A stretch of DNA of 13,936 bases from positions 1 through 13,936 of the forward strand of contig VGSD01000019.1 of NCBI GenBank assembly GCA_016875155.1, in the 5' to 3' direction. The notes beneath the pieces are model-generated. The model saw nothing but the letters and a program-made list of their open reading frames with translations. It was not told the origin of the DNA and did no database searches. The position numbers and the translations under genes were made by a program. This document shows, in pieces, positions 1 through 5,880 of the stretch. This DNA comes from Deltaproteobacteria bacterium (GTDB lineage Bacteria > Desulfobacterota > BSN033 > UBA1163). Position 1 is the stretch's first letter. Each line of letters opens with the position of its first letter.

Positions 1-762
1 CAAGCAAGAGGGGGATTGATGGAATTGACCGGTGAGAAAGACGGAAGTCCTCAGGTCATGGGCATCCCACTTCCGGACATGGGGGCAAGTGAACATGGCT
101 ATGGCCTCCTGATGAAGGCCCTATATAAGAGAGCGGTTACGGGCAAAGGGAGCCGAATTGATCTCTCCATGTTTGAAAGCACCACTTCCTGGCTCACTCA
201 GGCCATCACCCATACGGTCACATTTAAGAAAAAGGTTAGCCGTAGGGGCAACACACACGAATTCTTTTCTCCGGTTTCTGTCTATGAGACCAAAGATGGC
301 TATGCCTATGTCGCCCTGGGTAATGATAAACAGTGGGAGACGCTGACGAAGATTCCGGGATTTGAATCACTTTCCAAAAAGGAATATGAGCGCAATGCAG
401 GTCGGATTGCCGATGTTGAAAATCTCAACCGGGCCATCAATACCATTACCAAGAAATTTACAACCCGTGACTTGATTGATACCTTTAGCAAGGCCACAAT
501 TGCCATTTCCAAAGTGAATACGATCGATGAAGTAGTTCAGGATCCCCTTGTAAAACCGAATCTCATCCGGAGTAAAGACCCAAAAACAGGCCTCGAAATC
601 ACTGTTGCGCCTCCCCCATTCATGACTCCTTATCTAAAATCAATTGACCGGACACTCAGTTTTCCTCCGCGATTCGGAGAACAAAATGAGGAGATCTATA
701 GTCGTCTGTTAGGGTATAGTGCGGAACAACTGAAAGAATTTAAGGAGAAGAATATTATTTAA
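1..762 (+). CDS. CaiB/BaiF family (class III) CoA-transferase, 5'-truncated by the window edge
   Basis: Class III CoA-transferases move CoA between acyl-CoA donors and free carboxylic acids through an aspartyl-CoA thioester. The frame is open from base 1 and reads QARGGLMELTG, a typical internal stretch of this family, so the true start lies upstream; the TTG at 16 and the ATG at 19 are internal codons. About 253 residues of a usual 380-410 are present. The motif GIPLPDMGAS carries the likely catalytic Asp (window codon 26, bases 76-78), matching Asp169 of formyl-CoA transferase. It is followed by the family-typical GKGSRIDLSMFES. The next gene, 122 bases on, is an acyl-CoA dehydrogenase and then fixAB, an order recalling caiB/caiA/fix. 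I infer that it activates the acid acted on by that dehydrogenase. The substrate cannot be read from the sequence. Confidence 0.93.
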   Translation, partial: QARGGLMELTGEKDGSPQVMGIPLPDMGASEHGYGLLMKALYKRAVTGKGSRIDLSMFESTTSWLTQAITHTVTFKKKVSRRGNTHEFFSPVSVYETKDGYAYVALGNDKQWETLTKIPGFESLSKKEYERNAGRIADVENLNRAINTITKKFTTRDLIDTFSKATIAISKVNTIDEVVQDPLVKPNLIRSKDPKTGLEITVAPPPFMTPYLKSIDRTLSFPPRFGEQNEEIYSRLLGYSAEQLKEFKEKNII

Positions 763-884
763 TAAAAGTTCGGAGATCGGAGTTCAGAGTTCGGAGTCTG
801 AAAAATAAATACTCCGAACTCCCTGTCCCGATTTAATCGGGGTGAACTAATGACTCCAAACTGCTACGACGAAAGGAGTAGCCT
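763..884. repeat. Intergenic inverted-repeat element A (two hairpins) before ACAD1
   Basis: GAGTTCGGAGT (787-797) pairs perfectly with ACTCCGAACTC (811-821) around a 13-base A-rich loop. Just downstream CCCGATT (827-833) pairs with AATCGGG (835-841). The 19-mer CGGAGTTCAGAGTTCGGAG at 778-796 recurs exactly at 2943-2961. No U-tract follows either stem, so these are not classical intrinsic terminators. The ribosome binding site of the next gene (AAGGAG, about 873-878) lies just outside the palindromes. Confidence 0.75.
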
Positions 885-2045
885 ATGTCTCTTGATTTTT
901 CTTTTACTGAGGAACAGGAATTTTTCAGACAGACCGTCCGGGATACAGTGAACCGTCTGATCATACCCCGCGTGAAGGAATTGGATGAGAAAGAAGAATT
1001 TCCCTGGGATGTATGGAAGGAATTTGCCAGTCTCGGGTATCTCGGTTTGAGACACCAGGAGAAATATGGTGGGATGGAAACCGATACCATCACCCAAATG
1101 ATTTTCTATGAGGAATTGGCAAGAGGGTCTTGCGGATTTGCTATGTCTGCAATCATGCAGATCCTGATGGGAACTTACTTCATTGCCCGCTTTGGAAATG
1201 AAGAGATTAAGCAGAGGATCCTGGTTCCGGCCATCAAAGGTGAGAAAATCGGGACGATCTGTTTTACCGAAGATCAGTCCGGTTCTGACCTCGGTGGAAC
1301 AAGAACGCTCGCCACTAAAGTGGATGGGGGCTGGAGGATCAATGGGCGAAAGCAGTGGGTGACCAATGGGCCCATTGCGGAATTTGCAACAGTTATGGCA
1401 ACGGTCGATACAAAGTTGGGATTAAAGGGCCTCAATTTTTACCTGATTGAAAAGAAGACGGCTCAACGGGATGGGTTTGCCGTCGGACAGAGACTTCATA
1501 AACTGGGCTCCCGTTGTTCAGTCACAGGGGAGCTCGTCTTAGACAATGTCTTTGTCCCGGATGAAAATTTCCTGGGAGAAGAGGTCGGGAAAGGTGTACA
1601 ATATGCCGGTGATATCCTGAACGAAGTCCGCGTGATGACCGGGATGAACGCCCTCGCCATTGCCAAAGAAGCCATGGAAGATGCACGGCAGTATGCTAAT
1701 AACCGGGTCGCCTTTGGAAATCCGATCAGTAAGTATCAGTTGATCCGGGAAAAATTTGCCAAATTCTGGGCTTGGTATGAGGCCTCGCGAACACTTCTTT
1801 ACAGATGTGCCTGGATGATTCAGAGCAAAATTCCTTGTACCAACGAATGCATGCTCGCAAAATACCATTCAACGGAAATGTGTATGTATGCTGTTGAGGA
1901 AGCGATGAGGATCTACGGGGGAAACGCTTTCTGTAGTGAATATCCTGTCCAGAGATTCTGGAGGGATGCAAAATTCCTGCTCTATGGGGGCGGCACCCAC
2001 GAAGTCCTTTGTGATTATCTTGGAAGAATATACTGCAAAGATTAA
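885..2045 (+). CDS. Acyl-CoA dehydrogenase family flavoprotein (ACAD1) lacking the canonical catalytic Glu
   Basis: 386 residues, normal length for an FAD-dependent acyl-CoA dehydrogenase/enoyl-CoA reductase. The three-domain layout is visible: helical N-terminus (MSLDFSFTEEQEFFRQTV), the flavin-contact strand CFTEDQSGSDLGG in mid-protein (Asp replaces the usual Pro of TEP), and the C-terminal helical domain with NRVAFG and RIYGGNAF. The C-terminal motif, normally YEGT with the catalytic Glu, reads YGGGTHEV, so residue 369 (bases 1989-1991) is Gly. Isovaleryl- and long-chain-type enzymes place the Glu on helix G directly before Arg; here that stretch is NEVR, so the position is Val248 and a Glu sits one residue earlier (247). 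AAGGAG lies 6-7 bases before the ATG. It lies between a CoA-transferase gene and fixAB, so it probably exchanges electrons with that ETF. By context it could be a CaiA-like enoyl-CoA reductase; substrate unknown. Confidence 0.92.
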   Translation: MSLDFSFTEEQEFFRQTVRDTVNRLIIPRVKELDEKEEFPWDVWKEFASLGYLGLRHQEKYGGMETDTITQMIFYEELARGSCGFAMSAIMQILMGTYFIARFGNEEIKQRILVPAIKGEKIGTICFTEDQSGSDLGGTRTLATKVDGGWRINGRKQWVTNGPIAEFATVMATVDTKLGLKGLNFYLIEKKTAQRDGFAVGQRLHKLGSRCSVTGELVLDNVFVPDENFLGEEVGKGVQYAGDILNEVRVMTGMNALAIAKEAMEDARQYANNRVAFGNPISKYQLIREKFAKFWAWYEASRTLLYRCAWMIQSKIPCTNECMLAKYHSTEMCMYAVEEAMRIYGGNAFCSEYPVQRFWRDAKFLLYGGGTHEVLCDYLGRIYCKD

Positions 2046-2050
2046 TATAA

Positions 2051-2122
2051 AGCTTGAGGTTTGAGGGCTAAGGCTTGAAGCAAATAATTTAGCCTATAAC
2101 CTCCAACCTCTAACCTCAATCT
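2051..2122. repeat. Imperfect inverted repeat between ACAD1 and fixA
   Basis: AGCTTGAGGTTTGAGG (2051-2066) and CCTCTAACCTCAATCT (2107-2122) are complementary at 14 of 16 positions and enclose a 40-base loop. The sequence differs from the GTTCGGAG family in the neighbouring spacers. It lies just before the fixA ribosome binding site and could fold in the transcript. No U-tract follows. Confidence 0.55.
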
Positions 2123-2142
2123 ATCATGTTTTGGAGTCTAAG

Positions 2143-2925
2143 ATGGAAATCTATGTCCTGGTAAAGCAGGTTCCCGATCCGGAGGCCATGGTCAAGGTCA
2201 AATCGGATACGGAACTGGAGATCGAAAATAAATACTTCACCAGCTACTTTGATGAGATTGCCATAGAAGCAGGTCTTAAACTAAAAGAGAAGTTTGGCGG
2301 CAAAGTGACAGTCTTAACCCTGGATAACCGCAAAGTGGATGCCTTAAGAAGGGGAATCTCTATGGGAGCGGACGAGGCTATTCAGATCACGGATCCTTCC
2401 CTGGAGAGCTCGGATCAATTTACCATCGCCAAAACGCTATCTGCCTATCTCCAAGACAAACCCTTTGATCTCATCTTAGCTGGAAGACAAGCCATGGACG
2501 ATGACGCAGGTATTGTCGGTCCTGCGGTTGCTGAATATTTGGGAATCCCTCATGTTCATTCCATCGTCGGTCTTGATGTGAATGATTCGAAGAAAGAGGC
2601 AAAAGTGGTCAGAGAGGTGGAGAATGGAAAAGAGAATCTGACCTGCCCCCTCCCTGCCCTCTTCACCTGCCAGAAGGGGTTGAATACGCCCCGCATTCCA
2701 TTAGTCATGAATGTGATGAAGGCCATGAAAGTGCAGATTAAGAAGGTTGACCTCTCCTCGCTGGGCTTGAATCCAGGGGACGTGGGCTCCCTGGGAGCTA
2801 AGGTAAAGGTTCAGAAATATCTACCTCCGGCCAAACGGCCTCCGGTCAAGATGATTAAAGAAGACTTCCCTGATAATGTGAAGATGCTGGTCAAACTTCT
2901 GAGGGAGGAAGCAAAAGTCATCTGA
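2143..2925 (+). CDS. fixA: Electron transfer flavoprotein beta subunit, FixA type
   Basis: EtfB/FixA pairs with EtfA/FixB to form the heterodimeric ETF that passes electrons between acyl-CoA dehydrogenases or NADH and other carriers; it acts in the cytoplasm. The start is set at ATG 2143 (MEIYVLVKQVPDPEAMVK) because GGAG at 2133-2136 lies 6 bases upstream and the protein then begins at the usual family position; a TTG at 2131 would add four residues. Length is 260 residues, normal for the family. Nucleotide-binding features include GADEAIQITDP and LILAGRQAMDDDAGIVGPAVAEYLGIP, then a REVENGKE...LPALFTC...NTPRIPLV stretch typical of EtfB. It is followed by fixB after a 95-base spacer. With fixC and fixX downstream, the Fix (potentially electron-bifurcating) subgroup is likely, but bifurcation itself is inference. 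Confidence 0.92.
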   Translation: MEIYVLVKQVPDPEAMVKVKSDTELEIENKYFTSYFDEIAIEAGLKLKEKFGGKVTVLTLDNRKVDALRRGISMGADEAIQITDPSLESSDQFTIAKTLSAYLQDKPFDLILAGRQAMDDDAGIVGPAVAEYLGIPHVHSIVGLDVNDSKKEAKVVREVENGKENLTCPLPALFTCQKGLNTPRIPLVMNVMKAMKVQIKKVDLSSLGLNPGDVGSLGAKVKVQKYLPPAKRPPVKMIKEDFPDNVKMLVKLLREEAKVI

Positions 2926-3020
2926 TCATAAAGTTATGAGTTCGGAGTTCAGAGTTCGGAGCAAGAAAAAACTCCGAACCACGAACTCAATTACTCCGAA
3001 CTATTCTGAAAGGAAATACC
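2926..3020. repeat. Intergenic inverted-repeat element B between fixA and fixB
   Basis: Two nested palindromes fill the spacer. The outer arms are AGTTCGGAGT (2939-2948) and ACTCCGAACT (2993-3002). The inner arms are GTTCGGAG (2954-2961) and CTCCGAAC (2972-2979) around an A-rich 10-base loop. The 19-mer at 2943-2961 is identical to 778-796 in element A. The fixB ribosome binding site (GAAAGGA, 3008-3014) follows directly. Confidence 0.75.
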
Positions 3021-4010
3021 ATGCCTAACGATATCTGGGTTCTTGCAGAACATCAGGAAGGAAAGGTGAAAAAGATCACCTTCGAGCTTCTCTCTGCGGG
3101 AGTCGAATTTTCAAAAAAGACAGGCCAGAAGGTCGCTACCCTTCTCCTCGGAACCGGACTTGAAGAGGCAGTAAAAAGTCTGACTCCTTTTACTGATGAA
3201 ATTTATCTATTGGATGATACATCCTTCACACCTTATACTTCCGAATCCTATTTAACAAATATCGCCTCGCTCGTGAGAGAACATCAACCCTCCATCCTTT
3301 TAGGAGGTGCTACATCCACGGGCAAAGATCTTTTCCCGAGATTGGCCATGCATCTTCAAACAGGCTATGCCCCTGACTGCACGGGTTTGTCTATGGGAGA
3401 GGATGGAAAGCTTGTGGCCAAGCGCCCTCTCTATGGTGGAAAAGTCTTTGCTGAAATGATCTTTTCAGAAGCCAGACCCCAGATGGCAACAGTAAGAAAC
3501 AATACCTTCCTTGTTAACGATAAAGTCGACAAATCGGCAAAGGTTATTTCCATCGTTTCTCAAATGGATCCTTCCGCAACCCATAAAAAGGTGATCGGAT
3601 TTGAGAAGGCGGCTGGAGCCAAACTGGATATCACGGAAGCAGATATTGTGGTGGCAGCAGGCAGGGGAATCAAAGCTCCGGAGAATTTTAAGATCATGGA
3701 GGATCTGGCCGAGGTCCTAAAAGGCTCTGTCGGAACAACGCGTGCTACCGTGGACGAAGGCTGGAGGGATCTGAAAGACCAGATCGGAAAGAGCGGAAAG
3801 AATATCTCCGCGAAACTCTATATGGCCTTCGGCATCTCAGGCGCCATCCACCATGTCCTGGGCATCACTACCTGTAAAACAGTGGTTGCGGTGGATAATG
3901 ACCCGAATGCCCTCATCTTCAACTACGCCGACTACGGTATCGTCGGCGACCTCTTCCAGATCGCACCAGCCCTCACAGAGGAACTGAAAAAATTGTTCTC
4001 CTCAGAATAA
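3021..4010 (+). CDS. fixB: Electron transfer flavoprotein alpha subunit, FixB type
   Basis: 329 residues, partner of FixA. The N-terminal half (MPNDIWVLAEHQEGKVKKITFELL) is the ETF alpha/beta-type domain, and GGATSTGKDLFPRLA is the typical middle motif. The C-terminal FAD-binding domain is complete: VVAAGRGIKAPENF (about 210-223), GTTRATVDEGW (about 238-248), GKNISAKLYMAFGISGAIHH (about 259-278) and NYADYGIVGDL near the end. The canonical GISGAIQH has His instead of Gln at residue 277, next to the flavin in known ETF structures, which may tune the FAD. A good ribosome binding site (AAGGA) lies 7 bases before the ATG. It forms an operon-like run with ACAD1 and fixA. The fixC and fixX partners lie about 1.9 kb further on, beyond two unrelated genes. 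Confidence 0.93.
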   Translation: MPNDIWVLAEHQEGKVKKITFELLSAGVEFSKKTGQKVATLLLGTGLEEAVKSLTPFTDEIYLLDDTSFTPYTSESYLTNIASLVREHQPSILLGGATSTGKDLFPRLAMHLQTGYAPDCTGLSMGEDGKLVAKRPLYGGKVFAEMIFSEARPQMATVRNNTFLVNDKVDKSAKVISIVSQMDPSATHKKVIGFEKAAGAKLDITEADIVVAAGRGIKAPENFKIMEDLAEVLKGSVGTTRATVDEGWRDLKDQIGKSGKNISAKLYMAFGISGAIHHVLGITTCKTVVAVDNDPNALIFNYADYGIVGDLFQIAPALTEELKKLFSSE

Positions 4011-4122
4011 ATTATTATATTCACGAACTGGATATGCGGTGAACAATGACCTTCGTCCCTCCAGGCAGATATTTCCTTCTTCATCCAATGTTCGAGGTTT
4101 TAATAAAAGGTATAGGGAAAAT

Positions 4123-4152
4123 TTGATCAATCAAACAACAAAAACCTTATAA
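4123..4152 (+). promoter_or_regulatory. Possible sigma-70-like promoter upstream of the DUF2284 gene
   Basis: TTGATC (4123-4128) and TTATAA (4147-4152) are separated by 18 bases in an AT-rich stretch, 23 bases before the ATG at 4176. The match is only moderate. A separate promoter would make sense because the downstream gene is unrelated to fixAB. Nothing else was recognised in the 165-base spacer. Confidence 0.3.
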
Positions 4153-4175
4153 AAGAGATTTTAAAACGAGGTTGA

Positions 4176-4982
4176 ATGAAATTGAATAATCATCCAAGAT
4201 GTCCTGGACTTGATCGGGTTATCGATCCATTTCCCAAAGCCTATTTATGTCCTCGTTGTGGGAATGAAATTGAGATTTGGTCCGATGAACAGATAACAAA
4301 ATGTTCGAGCTGCAACACAGTCATTCAAAACGAAAGTTCCCAATTTGATGAGGGAGTTAAAAACTCCTCATCACCAAATGGTAATGAGATTGCCCGGATC
4401 TTAAAAGAATTAGTTAACCTGGCGCTCAAATTGGGAGCTAGCGGTGCCACTGCCATTTCCGCAAAAGACATATCTGTTGAGGATGACCTGGCCAATCTGT
4501 GTCGAGAGCCTCATTGTGAAAATTATGGTCTTTCGTTGAGCTGCCCACCCCATGTTCGGGGACCATTGATATTTCGGGAGTGGTTGAGGGTCATGGAACA
4601 CGCGGTCATTATTAAAATTGATGTTCCCATAGAAATCCTGCATTCTGATGAACGTCGTGACATTATGAGAGTTCTTCATGAAATTGTTGCAGAAATCGAA
4701 TCGTCAGCTGTTGGATATGGCTACTCTAATTCAAAAGCTTTTGCCGGCGGTTCTTGTAAAAAGATTTTCTGCCGGGACGATCCAGGGTGTCGTGTACTGA
4801 TCGAAGGAGGTGAGTGCCGGCACCCTCAACATGCGCGGCCCTCCATGTCCGGCTTTGGAGTCAATGTTTCGAAATTGATGAGAGTGACCGAATGGAATAT
4901 GAAACGGGATGTTAATGTTAATAAAGACGACATAAACCGGGCATCGACCGGGATGGTTTGCGGTCTAGTCCTGATAGGTTGA
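4176..4982 (+). CDS. Zinc-ribbon + DUF2284 predicted metal-binding protein
   Basis: 268 residues with two cysteine-rich parts. The N-terminus has a small zinc ribbon, CPRC at 25-28 and CSSC at 43-46, plus an extra CPG at 9-11. From about residue 70 on it matches the DUF2284 family of uncharacterised predicted metal-binding proteins: C109-x4-C114, then YGLSLSCPPH (C123), and later C194-x4-C199-x5-C205-x8-C214 ending in GGECRHPQHARPSMSGFGV. The second set could ligate an Fe-S cluster or zinc; this cannot be decided here. No signal peptide or membrane segment is visible, so it is probably cytoplasmic. GAGG lies 4 bases before the ATG. The gene sits between fixB and fixC and is not a known part of the Fix complex. 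It may be an assembly or redox accessory, or merely an inserted gene. The family assignment is fairly sure; the function is unknown. Confidence 0.82.
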   Translation: MKLNNHPRCPGLDRVIDPFPKAYLCPRCGNEIEIWSDEQITKCSSCNTVIQNESSQFDEGVKNSSSPNGNEIARILKELVNLALKLGASGATAISAKDISVEDDLANLCREPHCENYGLSLSCPPHVRGPLIFREWLRVMEHAVIIKIDVPIEILHSDERRDIMRVLHEIVAEIESSAVGYGYSNSKAFAGGSCKKIFCRDDPGCRVLIEGGECRHPQHARPSMSGFGVNVSKLMRVTEWNMKRDVNVNKDDINRASTGMVCGLVLIG

Positions 4983-5163
4983 TACGAATTCACTCCGGAA
5001 AATCCCATAAAGAAACTTTACGCTTTATCCTTCTTAACGGAAAATTTGCGATATCTCAGTGCCAGGCAACGGTAATTCGGAATAAAAAAGGAGGTTAAGA
5101 AGCTATTAGAACCTATTATCGGAGACAGGCAAGTTTCGAGCTTCCCACAGAGGTGAAACGACG
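4983..5163. other. Spacer between the DUF2284 and pRiA4b ORF-3 genes
   Basis: No gene is seen in these 181 bases. AAAAAAGGAGG, a perfect ribosome-binding-like sequence, lies at about 5085-5095 but no start codon follows within range. CTTCTTAAC (5030-5038) is complementary to GTTAAGAAG (5094-5102), which partly overlaps it, so the transcript could fold. GAGGTG (5150-5155) is the likely ribosome binding site of the next gene. Confidence 0.35.
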
Positions 5164-5787
5164 ATGAGCCCAAACAAAAATCACCTGATCTGTCAGTTCA
5201 AAGTGACCCTGAAGGATATTCAGCCGCCGATTTGGCGGAGAATACAAGTTCCGGATAAGTACAGCTTCTGGGATTTGCATGTAGCTATACAGGACTCTAT
5301 GGGTTGGCTCGATTACCATCTTCACGTATTTCAGATTCATGGGTTGCGCAGGAGCAAGGTGGTAGAGATTGGTATTCCTGATGACGAAATAGATGAGGAC
5401 GTTATTTTGCCCGGCTGGAATATCCCAATCCGTGACTACTTTAGGGAGCCGGGTAACACCGCTTTATATTTGTACGATTTTGGGGATGGATGGCAACACG
5501 AAGTTGTACTTGAAGGCATTCTTCTAAAGGAAGAAGGAATTAAGTACCCAAGATGTATTGCGGGTAAACGCGCCTGCCCACCGGAGGACTGTGGAAGTAT
5601 CCCAGGTTATTATGACCTCTTGAACGTCATTAAAAACCCGAAGCACGATGAATATGATGAGATGATTGCCTGGTTAAAAGGACACGCGAAAAACTATTAT
5701 CCCTACGATCCCGATCGATTCAATCCAGAGCAGGTTCACTTCGACAACCCAAAGAAAAGATGGAAATACGCTTTTTCTAAGTCTTGA
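5164..5787 (+). CDS. Plasmid pRiA4b ORF-3 family protein
   Basis: 207 residues matching the pRiA4b ORF-3 family (a passenger gene often found on plasmids and mobile elements, also annotated as IS1096-associated TnpR-like; molecular function unknown). Family landmarks in order are FKVTLKDIQPPIWRRIQVP near the N-terminus, DLHVAIQDSMGWLDYHLHVF (about 38-57), LYDFGDGWQHEVVLE (about 102-116) and the conserved PRCIAGKRACPPEDCGSIPG (about 129-148) followed by YYDLLNVI. The protein is full length for the family. GAGGTG 8 bases before the ATG supports the start. No transposase, recombinase or terminal repeats were found next to it, so mobility is only suggested by the family's habits. It lies between fixB and fixC with no obvious link to acyl-CoA metabolism. 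Confidence 0.88.
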   Translation: MSPNKNHLICQFKVTLKDIQPPIWRRIQVPDKYSFWDLHVAIQDSMGWLDYHLHVFQIHGLRRSKVVEIGIPDDEIDEDVILPGWNIPIRDYFREPGNTALYLYDFGDGWQHEVVLEGILLKEEGIKYPRCIAGKRACPPEDCGSIPGYYDLLNVIKNPKHDEYDEMIAWLKGHAKNYYPYDPDRFNPEQVHFDNPKKRWKYAFSKS

Positions 5788-5814
5788 ATAGGAAAATGGA
5801 AGCCAGAATCTCGT

Positions 5815-5843
5815 TTGATAAATTAGTATAAATAAGGTAGTAA
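5815..5843 (+). promoter_or_regulatory. Possible promoter upstream of fixC
   Basis: TTGATA (5815-5820) and TAGTAA (5838-5843) are separated by 17 bases in the AT-rich spacer before fixC; TAATAT at 5841-5846 is an alternative -10 at a poorer spacing. The match is weak. It is noted because fixCX are cut off from fixAB by two genes and may need their own start. Confidence 0.25.
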
Positions 5844-5880
5844 TATCATTCAGAACGATTAAAACGGCGGCGGATAGATA

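Noticed and set aside
16..762. A complete CoA-transferase gene starting at TTG 16 or ATG 19
   Set aside because: The frame is open to base 1 and the residues before the TTG match the family, while over 100 N-terminal residues would be missing. The gene is cut by the window edge.
1986..1997. Gly in place of the catalytic Glu of ACAD1 as a sequencing error
   Set aside because: GGG-GGC-GGC to a Glu codon would need more than one base change, the frame continues to a normal C-terminus, and Gly-rich versions of this motif exist in isovaleryl- and long-chain-type dehydrogenases.
5085..5103. Perfect Shine-Dalgarno-like AAAAAAGGAGG suggesting a small gene
   Set aside because: No ATG, GTG or TTG lies within 5-12 bases and a stop appears soon in the nearby frames. 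The possible pairing of GTTAAGAAG with 5030-5038 is too weak to call a riboswitch.
5164..5787. pRiA4b ORF-3 gene as proof of an insertion sequence
   Set aside because: No transposase, terminal inverted repeats or target-site duplication were found around it, so no mobile element is called.
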